12,706 bases of DNA from Lichenicola sp964658455 (GTDB lineage: Bacteria; Pseudomonadota; Alphaproteobacteria; Acetobacterales; Acetobacteraceae), in the NCBI GenBank assembly GCA_964658455.1, contig CAZZZA010000088.1, forward strand, positions 1 through 12,706, in the 5' to 3' direction. Below are positions 1 through 6,478 of the stretch, piece by piece; position 1 is the stretch's first letter, and the number at the start of each line of letters is the position of its first letter. A program made the translations under genes and the position numbers. A model generated the notes under the pieces. The model had not been told where the DNA came from, ran no database searches, and was given only the letters and a program-made list of their open reading frames with translations.

Positions 1-1
1 G

Positions 2-58
2 CCGGCCGCCAAGACCGCCGCCAAGCCCGCCGCGAAGGCCGCGCCGAAGAAGAAGTAA
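2..58 (+). CDS. C-terminal end of an Ala/Lys/Pro-rich basic protein (partial)
   Basis: An open frame enters from the left edge and ends at TAA 56-58. Only 18 residues are visible, a PAAK/TAAK/PAAK-type run closing in three lysines. Tails like this occur on bacterial HU-like proteins, histone-H1-like proteins and the C-termini of some topoisomerase I and ribosomal proteins, where they bind nucleic acid non-specifically. The visible piece carries no domain, so the family cannot be decided. The frame is chosen because its codons are GCC/AAG-rich and it stops cleanly, whereas the frame starting at base 1 gives an unlikely Arg/Glu mix. The downstream spacer is highly structured and may contain its 3' end signal. 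Confidence 0.6.
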   Translation, partial: PAAKTAAKPAAKAAPKKK

Positions 59-74
59 GGCGCTTCGACACCCT

Positions 75-140
75 TCCTGGACCCGCCGGTCACCCGACCG
101 GCCATGTCCCGGGGCGGTCGCTCCGGGGTGGGGTCCAGGA
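75..140 (+). other. Predicted three-way-junction RNA/DNA fold in the intergenic spacer
   Basis: Bases 75-84 pair perfectly with 131-140 (10 bp). Inside, 85-90 pair with 97-102 (6 bp, 6-nt loop) with no linker from the outer stem. Bases 108-115 pair with 120-127 (8 bp, one G-U, 4-nt loop). Short linkers are 103-107 and 128-130. There is no T-run after the structure, so it is not a classical intrinsic terminator. It could be a Rho-assisted 3' end for the upstream gene, a processed RNA 3' end, or a leader fold of the peptidase mRNA. The pairing is read directly from the sequence; any function is inferred. Confidence 0.5.
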
Positions 141-146
141 CCGACA

Positions 147-165
147 GCCGGCCTCGCTGGCCGGC
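147..165 (+). other. Hairpin in the leader of the M29 peptidase gene
   Basis: A perfect 7-bp GC stem (147-153 with 159-165) closes a 5-nt loop (tcgct). It lies 12 bases before the AGGAGAG ribosome-binding site (178-184), which it leaves unpaired. With no following T-run it is not a clear terminator; it may stabilise the peptidase mRNA 5' end. Confidence 0.4.
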
Positions 166-192
166 GACCGCCGACGCAGGAGAGGCCCGCCC

Positions 193-1431
193 ATGACCGA
201 AGACGGGACCCACGCAAGCAGGCTCGACCGTCTCGCCGAGACTGCAGTCAAGGTCGGCCTCAACCTGGCGCGCGGCCAGGAGCTGCTGATCACCGCGCCG
301 CTCGACGCAGTGCCGCTGGTGCGGCGGATCACCGAGCACGCCTACCGCGCCGGCGCCGCGCTGGTCACCACCTTCTACGCCGACGACGAGGCCCGCCTGG
401 CCCGCTTCCGCTTCGCGCCCGAGGAGAGTTTCGACCGGGCGCCGGAGTGGCTGGCCGACGGCATCGCCACCGCCTTTCGCGGCAACGCCGCCAGGATGGC
501 GATCACCGGCGACGACCCATCGCTGCTCAGCGGACAGGACCCGGACAAGGTGTCGCGCGCCAGCCGGGCGCAATCCAGGGCGAACCGGCCGTCGCTGGAG
601 CTGATCACCACCTTCGCCATCAACTGGACCATCGTCGCCAATGCCAGTCCGGCCTGGGCCCGCACCGTGTTCCCCGGCGAGCCGGACGATGTCGCCACCG
701 CGCGGCTCTGGTCGGCGATCTTCGCCGCCTCGCGCGTCGATGGCGAGGATCCGGTCGCCGACTGGGCCAGCCACAATGCGGGCCTCGCCGCCCGCTGCGA
801 CGGGCTCAACGCGCGCGACTTCGCCGCGCTGCGAATCAGCGGCCCCGGCACCGACCTGACGGTCGGGCTGGCCGACGGCCATCTCTGGGCCGGCGGCGCG
901 GAACGGGCCGCCAACGGCATCGTCTGCAACCCGAACCTGCCGACCGAGGAGGTCTTCACCACCCCGCACCGGCTGCGCGTCGACGGCACGGTGCGCAGCA
1001 CCAAGCCGCTCTCCTACCAGGGCACGCTGATCGAGGAGATCGCGGTCCGGTTCGAGGCCGGACGCATCGTCGAGGCACATGCGGCGCGCGGCGAGGCGGT
1101 GCTGGCCAAGGTGCTGGCGACCGACGAGGGCGCGTCGCGCCTGGGCGAGGTGGCGCTGGTGCCGCATTCCTCGCCGATCAGCCAGAGCGGCGTGCTGTTC
1201 CAGAACACGCTGTTCGACGAGAACGCGGCGAGCCACATCGCGCTGGGCCAGGCCTATACCAAGTGCCTGCGCGACACCCAGGGCCAGGATGCGGCGGCGC
1301 TGTCGGCGCGCGGCGCCAACAGCAGCCTGATCCATATCGACTGGATGATCGGCTCCGGCGCGATCGATGTCGACGCGATCGCCAAGGACGGCGCGACGGT
1401 GCCGCTGATGCGCGGCGGCGAATGGTGCTGA
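193..1431 (+). CDS. M29-family metallo-aminopeptidase (AmpS/PepS-like)
   Basis: This 412-residue protein matches the usual length of peptidase family M29, cytoplasmic dimetal aminopeptidases that remove N-terminal residues from peptides. The N-terminal alpha/beta domain covers about 1-210. The catalytic C-terminal domain holds the family ligand set: Glu253 in TEEVFTTPH, Glu319 in RLGEV, His348 and Tyr355 in ASHIALGQAY, and His381 and Asp383 in LIHIDWMIGS. It should therefore be active. The ATG at 193 is preceded by AGGAGAG at 178-184 with 8-nt spacing, which supports this start. No signal peptide or membrane segment is visible. It stands alone on the plus strand and converges on the reductase gene with only 22 bases between stop codons. 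Family assignment is strong; substrate preference cannot be read from sequence. Confidence 0.93.
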   Translation: MTEDGTHASRLDRLAETAVKVGLNLARGQELLITAPLDAVPLVRRITEHAYRAGAALVTTFYADDEARLARFRFAPEESFDRAPEWLADGIATAFRGNAARMAITGDDPSLLSGQDPDKVSRASRAQSRANRPSLELITTFAINWTIVANASPAWARTVFPGEPDDVATARLWSAIFAASRVDGEDPVADWASHNAGLAARCDGLNARDFAALRISGPGTDLTVGLADGHLWAGGAERAANGIVCNPNLPTEEVFTTPHRLRVDGTVRSTKPLSYQGTLIEEIAVRFEAGRIVEAHAARGEAVLAKVLATDEGASRLGEVALVPHSSPISQSGVLFQNTLFDENAASHIALGQAYTKCLRDTQGQDAAALSARGANSSLIHIDWMIGSGAIDVDAIAKDGATVPLMRGGEWC

Positions 1432-1453
1432 CGGGTGCTGCGATCGCGGCGCG

Positions 1454-2521
1454 TCAGGGGATGATCCTGCGCTCCCGCAGCGTCTCGAACAGGGAGAAGA
1501 ACGCCTCGTCGGTCGGCTGGTAGTCCAGGAAGCCCAGCTTGCGGCTCTTGCTCATGTCGGTCACCACCTCGATCGGCCGGCCGAGATCGGCGTCGGTGTG
1601 CCAGGGCGAGGCGACCCGGTCCAAATCCGGCTCGACCAGCCCGTCAGCCTCGGCGATCGCCCGCCAGGCCGGTCCGTCGGCTGCCATCTGCGCGGCGAGC
1701 GGCGTGATCGACGCCGGCAGCGGCGCCGTCTCCAGGCCGAACCAGCCGGCCAGCCGCGGCCACATCCAGCTCCAGCGGAAGATGTCGCCATCGACCACGT
1801 TGAACGCCTCGTCGCGCGCCATCGGTTCGGTCGCGGCCCAGGCCAGGTGGCGCGCCAGCAGACGGGCATCGGTCATGTCGGTGAGGCCGTTCCACTGCAC
1901 CTCAGAGCCCGGGAACACGAACGGACGGTCGAGCCGGCGGCACAGCGTGGCGTAGGCGGCGAGCGTGGTGCCCATGTTCATGGCGTTGCCGAGCGCCAGG
2001 CCGATGATGGTGTGCGGCCGGTGCACGCTCCAGCCGAAGCCGTAGCGCGCGGCGGCGGCGAACAGCGCGTCCTCCTGGGCGTAGTAGAAATTCTCCACCG
2101 GCAGCCTGCCCTGCTCCTCGCGGAACGGCGTCGCCGGCAGGGTGCCCTTCCCGTAGGCCTCGAACGGCCCGAGATAGTGCTTTAGCCCGGTGACCAGGCC
2201 GACATGCGCGACCGAACCCGCCGGACCGGCCGCATCCAGCACGTTGCGGACCATGGCGCCGTTGACGCGGATGTTCTCCGCCTCGGTGGCCTGCCGGCTC
2301 CAGCTGGTCAGGAACAGATGGGTCGGGCGCAGTCCGGACAAGGCGGATCGCAGCGCGTCGGCGTCGCGCAGGTCGGCGGCGACCGGCTGCAGGCCGGCCT
2401 GGTCGCGCGGCGGCGTGCGCGCCAGGCCCAGCACGTTCCAGCCTTCCGCGATCAGGTGATCGGCCAGGGCGCGGCCGACGATGCCGCTGGCGCCGACGAT
2501 CAGGGCGGTTCTGCTGCTCAC
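1454..2521 (-). CDS. PRISE-family SDR oxidoreductase (progesterone 5-beta-reductase/iridoid synthase-like)
   Basis: This atypical extended short-chain dehydrogenase probably reduces activated C=C bonds (enones) with NADPH. The nucleotide-binding motif GASGIVG lies at the N-terminus. The PRISE signatures follow: TGLKHYLGPFE with Lys114 and NFYYAQEDALF with Tyr146, 32 residues apart like the catalytic Lys/Tyr pair of the plant enzymes. HRPHTIIG and NMGTTLAAYA come next. I prefer the GTG at 2521 (355 aa): AGGAG lies 8 nt upstream, and the Rossmann strand begins right after it, as usual for bacterial homologues. An in-frame ATG at 2665, also with a GGAG, would add 48 residues of unknown type (403 aa). 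It lies alone on the minus strand, separated from the glycosyltransferase by an AT-richer island. Family call is confident; the physiological substrate is unknown. Confidence 0.88.
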   Translation of the reverse strand: MSSRTALIVGASGIVGRALADHLIAEGWNVLGLARTPPRDQAGLQPVAADLRDADALRSALSGLRPTHLFLTSWSRQATEAENIRVNGAMVRNVLDAAGPAGSVAHVGLVTGLKHYLGPFEAYGKGTLPATPFREEQGRLPVENFYYAQEDALFAAAARYGFGWSVHRPHTIIGLALGNAMNMGTTLAAYATLCRRLDRPFVFPGSEVQWNGLTDMTDARLLARHLAWAATEPMARDEAFNVVDGDIFRWSWMWPRLAGWFGLETAPLPASITPLAAQMAADGPAWRAIAEADGLVEPDLDRVASPWHTDADLGRPIEVVTDMSKSRKLGFLDYQPTDEAFFSLFETLRERRIIP

Positions 2522-2661
2522 CGGCGTCACTCCTGTTGTAGAGGCCATGTCTAGCATCTTCTGGATGTAATCTGGTGTCCCCACCCCCGTGGCTCCCAGC
2601 GGACGAGGCGGGCGGCAATCCATGTAGTCCATCCTTTCCATCTGCTCCGGCGTCAACTTCG

Positions 2662-2790
2662 TCATCTTTTTTCTCCGAAATCAGCTTGGCGACTGGCCCT
2701 TGGCCACATTGAATTACGGAAGGACCAGGCGTCCTCCATTCGCTTACTCTGGTCGAAGCTATCTTCGTTCCCGGTGTTCGACAGGACCAC
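2662..2790 (-). CDS. Possible 42-aa small ORF overlapping the alternative reductase start (ATGA)
   Basis: A GTG at 2790 opens a 42-residue frame, with an internal ATG at 2739, whose TGA (2664-2662) overlaps the ATG at 2665 as ATGA, the usual geometry of translational coupling. The product would be polar, rich in Ser, Asp, Arg and Trp, with no signal peptide or membrane segment and no family I recognise. No convincing ribosome-binding site precedes it. It may be a leader peptide or a chance frame in the AT-richer island. Confidence 0.15.
   Translation of the reverse strand: MVLSNTGNEDSFDQSKRMEDAWSFRNSMWPRASRQADFGEKR
2694..2706. promoter_or_regulatory. Palindrome TGGCC-CTT-GGCCA upstream of the reductase
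   Basis: This perfect 5-bp inverted repeat with a 3-nt centre sits about 30 bp upstream of the ATG at 2665 and about 175 bp upstream of the GTG at 2521. Its size suits a small operator. A second palindrome, AGGAC-CAGGC-GTCCT, lies at 2721-2735. No matching transcription factor gene lies in the window, so regulation is only inferred. Confidence 0.25.
2721..2735. promoter_or_regulatory. Palindrome AGGAC-CAGGC-GTCCT
   Basis: Perfect 5-bp inverted repeat with a 5-nt centre, 14 bp from the TGGCC/GGCCA palindrome in the same AT-richer island. Its function is unknown; it could be part of a promoter/operator region for the minus-strand reductase or a chance repeat. Confidence 0.2.
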
Positions 2791-2831
2791 ACTTGGAGAA
2801 GGGAGCGGCCCATTGCCGGGGTCGGTTTATA

Positions 2832-2850
2832 TGAGGTTGCCGTAGCCTCA
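2832..2850 (-). terminator. Weak hairpin spanning the glycosyltransferase stop codon
   Basis: TGAGG (2832-2836) pairs with CCTCA (2846-2850), enclosing 9 nt and including the stop codon of the minus-strand glycosyltransferase. On the minus strand it is followed by TATAAAC rather than a T-run, so it is at best a poor terminator. It is the only hairpin I see at the end of the four-gene minus operon. Confidence 0.2.
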
Positions 2851-3990
2851 GGCTTCCAGCAGCGCGATGGTGCGCGCCACCACCGCCGCCTCGTCGTAGA
2901 GCGCGCAGGCGCGTGCCCGGCCGGCTTCGCCCAGGCGCCGGCGCAGCGCCGCATCGCCGGCCAGCCGGCAGAGCGCCGCCGCCAGCGCCGCGTGGTCGCG
3001 CGGCGGCACCAGCAGCCCGGTCCTCTCCGGCAGCACCTGCTCGCGCGGCCCGCGAATCGCGCTGGCGACCACCGGCAGGCCGCACAGCATCGCCTCGATC
3101 ACCGACATCGGCAGCCCCTCGAAATGGCTCGGCAGCGCGAAGATGTCGGCTGCCGCCAGCAGGGCGGCGATGTCGGTGCGGTAGCCGAGCCGGCGCAGCC
3201 GCGGACCGAGCGCCAGGGCAGCCTGCGCGAACGCGCCGTCTAGGCTCTCGCCGTGGTCGGAGGCAAGCCGCTCGCCCACCACCCAGAGTTCCGCGTCCGG
3301 CACCGCTTGCATCGCCAGCAGCAGTTCCGGGTGGCCCTTGTGGCGCACCAGGCGGGAGACGACGATCACCACCACCCGGTCGTCGGGGACGCCCAGAGCG
3401 GCGCGCAGCCGGGCCCGCGCCGCCGGATCGGGCCGGAACAGCGCCGGCGACCGGCCGTTGCCGATGCCGATCGCCGAGCGGTGCAGGGCAAGCCGGCGCG
3501 CATCCCGCGCCTCCTCCTCGGAGACGGTGAAATAGCGGTCGGTGACCCGCCCGGCGACCCATTCCAGCAGCAGCGCCGCGAGGCGGCGGCCAAGCGGGCC
3601 GGGCTGGTTGAACAGGAAGCCGTGGCAGGTATAGGCGATCACCCGCACCCCGCAGAGCCTGGCCGCCAGCCGCGCCAGCACGCCGCTGATCGGCATGTGC
3701 GCGTGCACCAGATCGGGCCGCTCGGCGCGGATCAGCCGCAGCAGCGCCAGGAAGGCGCGGGCCTGCGCCGGCGGCGACAGGCTGCGCGCCATCGGCGGCG
3801 TCTCGACGCGGAAACCGGCGGCGCGCACCTCTGCCAGCAGCGGGCCGTCGGCGCAGACCCCGACCACCTCGTGGCCGCGCGCCCGCAGGCCCAGCATCAG
3901 CGGCAGCAGGAAATGGCGCAGCGAGAAATCGACGTTGGTGATTTCCAGGATCTTCAGGCGCCGGTCCGCGCCCGGCGCCGGCGCGCTCAG
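2848..3990 (-). CDS. Family 4 glycosyltransferase (GT-B fold), likely CTG start
   Basis: This probable retaining glycosyltransferase transfers a sugar from a nucleotide donor, likely during cell-surface polysaccharide or glycan assembly at the inner membrane face. From a CTG at 3990 it is 380 aa. The first strand LKILEITNV, then DFSLRHFLLPLM, is the conserved GT4 N-terminus and would be lost if the first ATG (3897) were used. No ATG or GTG lies further upstream in frame. The N-terminal half carries HAHMPISG and YTCHGF. The C-terminal donor domain has SRLVRHKG (Arg213, Lys218) and the EX7E motif HFEGLPMSVIEAM (Glu291, Glu299). The CTG overlaps the TGA of the upstream heparinase gene, with GGTGGAAAG just before it, suggesting translational coupling. 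Acceptor and donor sugars cannot be deduced. The family call is strong; the exact start is a reasoned choice. Confidence 0.87.
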   Translation of the reverse strand: MSAPAPGADRRLKILEITNVDFSLRHFLLPLMLGLRARGHEVVGVCADGPLLAEVRAAGFRVETPPMARSLSPPAQARAFLALLRLIRAERPDLVHAHMPISGVLARLAARLCGVRVIAYTCHGFLFNQPGPLGRRLAALLLEWVAGRVTDRYFTVSEEEARDARRLALHRSAIGIGNGRSPALFRPDPAARARLRAALGVPDDRVVVIVVSRLVRHKGHPELLLAMQAVPDAELWVVGERLASDHGESLDGAFAQAALALGPRLRRLGYRTDIAALLAAADIFALPSHFEGLPMSVIEAMLCGLPVVASAIRGPREQVLPERTGLLVPPRDHAALAAALCRLAGDAALRRRLGEAGRARACALYDEAAVVARTIALLEA

Positions 3991-5684
3991 CTTTCCACCT
4001 GGTTCAGCGCCCAGCGCACGGTGCGCGCCGCCTGGCCGGCATCCGGTTCGCCGGCGGCCGGTGTCTCCGGGGTGGCGGACGGGCTGACCGTGACGACGAC
4101 CTGGCTGGTGCGCCGGGCGCTCTCGCCGCCGAGATAGATGCTCTCCTCGATGCTCAGCACGCCGCTATCGGCGCGCAGCCGCCACTTGGCCCCGGACGGC
4201 AGGGTCAGCAGCACCGCGCCGCCCTCCTCGTCCGGCGCCGATTCCTGGCGCACCGTCACCGCCGGATGCAGATGGAAGCGCAGCGCGAACCGGACCGGAC
4301 GCTCGCCCAGCAGCGCATCCTCGCCGCGAATGTCCTCGGCGCCGTCGGCGACGTAGATCCGTCTGGTGTGGGTGGCGCCGAAGCCGGGCAGGTAGCCGTC
4401 CTGGGCGAGATCGAGCCAGTGCGCGCCGGCCGCCTCGTGATGGTCCACCGTCACCTTGGCCGGCCGGCGCGACACCGTCCCGGCGCGGAACTCGCTGGAG
4501 CTGGTATCGTCCACCACCAGCGTCGAGTGCGCCGCGGTGGCGCGCAGCGCGTCCCGCCAGGCCGGCAGGATGCCAGCACCGCAATTGACGATCAGCCGCT
4601 CGCGGCCGACCGACAGCTCGAACGACAAGGTCCCGGCGTGCGCGCTCTCGCAGAACCCGGCCGGCGGCGGCGGCCCGGCATCGGCCAGCAGCAGCACCCG
4701 GCCGGACTGGATCCGCACGAACCCGCCATCGGGCATCGCGGCTGCCACCGCCCGGCCCCTGGTGGCCTGCGACAGCACCAAGTCGATGCGCGCGGCACTC
4801 TCCTCGCGGCTGCCGTTGAACAGCGCCAGGCCGCCATCGGGATGGCGCAGCGCGCGCAGCACCGGCGCCATCCGGTCGAGCGCGGCCGGCATCGCCAGCG
4901 GCTGGGCGATCTGCCCGGTCTGCATCAGCGCCCGCATCTCCGCCAGCTCGCGCAGGGCGGCGAGCTGGATGCCGGGGCTGCGCTCGGCGTGGCTGCCGTC
5001 GGCCAGGATCTGGCGGCCGATTTCCGGACCGAGATGGCGCACCGCCCTGGTCAGGAAGCCGTGCTGGTCCGGCATCGCCACCGCGCAGGCCAGCAGCCCC
5101 TTCAGGCAGACCAGGGCGTGATGGTCGTGCGTCGGCGTCGGGATGCTGGCCGCCAGCACCCGGGCCTCCAGCATCAGCCGCGCCATCAGCTTCTGGCGGA
5201 ACGCGTCGTCGGCGGAGGCGGCGAAGAAATCATAGTGCGCGAGCCAGGCGGTCACCCGCGACGCCACCACATGCGGCAGGCGCGCCACCGGGTCGTGCGG
5301 CGGCCGCGACAGCCATTCCAGCACCAGGCCACGGGCGCGCAGCCGGCTGCCGTCGGTGCCGAGCGCGCGCAGGTCGCGCAGCCAGGAGAAGCCGTGCGCG
5401 TGGGCGCGCAGCGCGTCCGGCACCGACTGGTCGTTCCACTGCCCGTCGCCCTGGCCGGGCTGCAGGCGGCTGACCGCCCCTTCATGCACCAGCTCGCCCT
5501 TCATCAGGCGGGTGCCGCGCCCGGTATCGCCGGGCCAGGGGTCGCGGATCGCCACCGACGGCGCGTCCGGCACGCGGGCGCCGGTCAGGCCGGGCATACC
5601 TGCGAGCGACAGCCTGGCCATCGACAGCCGCGCATCCCGGGTCCAGCGCCGTATCACCATCGGGGCCGCGACCGTCTCAGACAC
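3987..5684 (-). CDS. Heparinase II/III-family protein
   Basis: The 565-residue protein has the family architecture: an N-terminal alpha-toroid (about 90-290) and a C-terminal beta-sandwich (about 320-545). Family landmarks are THDHHA (185-190), DGSHAERSP (229-237), SAHAGTLSFEL (347-357), VNCGAG, AHSTLVVDD (385-393) and RRIYVADGAEDIRGEDAL. Family members are polysaccharide lyases acting on uronate-containing glycans. In this alphaproteobacterial type I know of no firm substrate. No signal peptide is visible, so a cytoplasmic site is suggested. After the SP of DGSHAERSP comes GIQ, where characterised heparinase II enzymes carry a Tyr, so the catalytic set may be altered. The start is GTG 5684, nine bases after the rpe stop; ATG 5660 is an alternative. 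It is third in the rsmB-rpe operon, and the glycosyltransferase overlaps its stop. Confidence 0.85.
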   Translation of the reverse strand: MSETVAAPMVIRRWTRDARLSMARLSLAGMPGLTGARVPDAPSVAIRDPWPGDTGRGTRLMKGELVHEGAVSRLQPGQGDGQWNDQSVPDALRAHAHGFSWLRDLRALGTDGSRLRARGLVLEWLSRPPHDPVARLPHVVASRVTAWLAHYDFFAASADDAFRQKLMARLMLEARVLAASIPTPTHDHHALVCLKGLLACAVAMPDQHGFLTRAVRHLGPEIGRQILADGSHAERSPGIQLAALRELAEMRALMQTGQIAQPLAMPAALDRMAPVLRALRHPDGGLALFNGSREESAARIDLVLSQATRGRAVAAAMPDGGFVRIQSGRVLLLADAGPPPPAGFCESAHAGTLSFELSVGRERLIVNCGAGILPAWRDALRATAAHSTLVVDDTSSSEFRAGTVSRRPAKVTVDHHEAAGAHWLDLAQDGYLPGFGATHTRRIYVADGAEDIRGEDALLGERPVRFALRFHLHPAVTVRQESAPDEEGGAVLLTLPSGAKWRLRADSGVLSIEESIYLGGESARRTSQVVVTVSPSATPETPAAGEPDAGQAARTVRWALNQVES

Positions 5685-5693
5685 CGGGCGGGC

Positions 5694-6431
5694 TCATGCG
5701 CCATGCGCGGGGGGCCCGGCCGTGGTTGCCGCCGCCGGCCCGGCAACGCCGCCGGCGCGACGCAGCGCGCCGATCGCCTGCGCGCGGTCGGCGGCGCCGA
5801 ACACCGAGGTGCCGGCCACCAGCAGGTCGGCGCCGGCGGCGATGCTCAGCGCCGCGGTCCGCTGGTCGATGCCGCCATCGACGCCGATCCGGATGTCGCG
5901 GCCGGTCTCGGCCACCATGGCGCGCAAGGTCTCGATCTTGGCGCACTGGCTGTGCAGGAAGCTCTGGCCGCCGAAGCCGGGATTGACGGTCATCACCAGG
6001 ATCATGTCGACCAGGTCGAGCACCGGCGCGATCGCCGCCGCCGGGGTGGCCGGGTTGATCGCGATCCCCGCCTTCAGCCCGAGCGCCCGCACGGTCTGCA
6101 GCGAGCGGTGCGTGTTCGGGCCGACCTCGATATGCAGGTGGATGTGGTCGGCGCCGGCGCGGGCGAACATCTCCAGGAACGGATCGACCGGCGCGATCAT
6201 CAGATGCACGTCGAACGCCAGCCTGCTGTGCGGACGCAGCGCCTCGATCACCGGCGCGCCGAACGACAGGTTGGGCACGAAATGCCCGTCCATGACGTCG
6301 AGATGCAGCCAGTCGGCGCCGGCCTCCGCCACCGAGGCGACCTCCTCGGCGAGACGGCCGAAATCGGCGGCGAGCAGGCTGGGCGCGACCAGCACGCTGG
6401 AGGATCTGGAGACGGGCTGGTGCATTGTCAT
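5694..6431 (-). CDS. rpe: Ribulose-phosphate 3-epimerase
   Basis: This enzyme interconverts D-ribulose 5-phosphate and D-xylulose 5-phosphate in the pentose phosphate or Calvin cycle, in the cytoplasm. The 245-residue TIM barrel shows all signatures: APSLLAADFG (Ser18), HLDVMDGHFVPN (metal ligands His43 and Asp45), DVHLMI (His76), MTVNPGFGGQ (the mobile loop over the active site), GVDGGI (Asp185) and VAGTSVFG (phosphate site). It is about 20 residues longer than typical because of an Ala/Gly/Pro-rich tail after residue 225. ATG 6431 is chosen; ATG 6425, two codons later, is nearly equivalent, and neither has a strong ribosome-binding site. The rsmB stop is 47 bases upstream and the heparinase start 9 bases downstream, consistent with one transcript. 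Confidence 0.95.
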   Translation of the reverse strand: MTMHQPVSRSSSVLVAPSLLAADFGRLAEEVASVAEAGADWLHLDVMDGHFVPNLSFGAPVIEALRPHSRLAFDVHLMIAPVDPFLEMFARAGADHIHLHIEVGPNTHRSLQTVRALGLKAGIAINPATPAAAIAPVLDLVDMILVMTVNPGFGGQSFLHSQCAKIETLRAMVAETGRDIRIGVDGGIDQRTAALSIAAGADLLVAGTSVFGAADRAQAIGALRRAGGVAGPAAATTAGPPAHGA

Positions 6432-6478
6432 TCGCTGCGATGGTGCAGCAAACCGTACCGGACACACAAGGTTGCGGC

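Larger units (their letters stand above)
2522..2847. other. AT-richer spacer between glycosyltransferase and PRISE reductase genes
   Basis: Bases 2521-2820 contain 173 G/C in 300 (about 58%), against 73-78% in sampled coding lines nearby. On the minus strand it holds a possible 48-codon in-frame extension of the reductase (ATG at 2665, GGAG plus an A-run upstream). It also holds a 43-codon frame (2662-2790) and two short palindromes (2694-2706, 2721-2735). I recognise no gene, tRNA or insertion-sequence end. It could be the promoter/leader region of the reductase, or the remnant of an inserted or decayed gene. Confidence 0.6.

Noticed and set aside
1432..1453. Possible bidirectional terminator between the convergent genes
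   Set aside because: The 22-bp gap contains only the 8-bp palindrome GCGATCGC (1440-1447), with no stem-loop plus T-run on either strand.
1902..2954. 350-codon minus-strand frame across the AT-richer spacer
   Set aside because: It runs out of frame through the reductase and the glycosyltransferase 3' end, with Arg/Gly-rich shadow composition.
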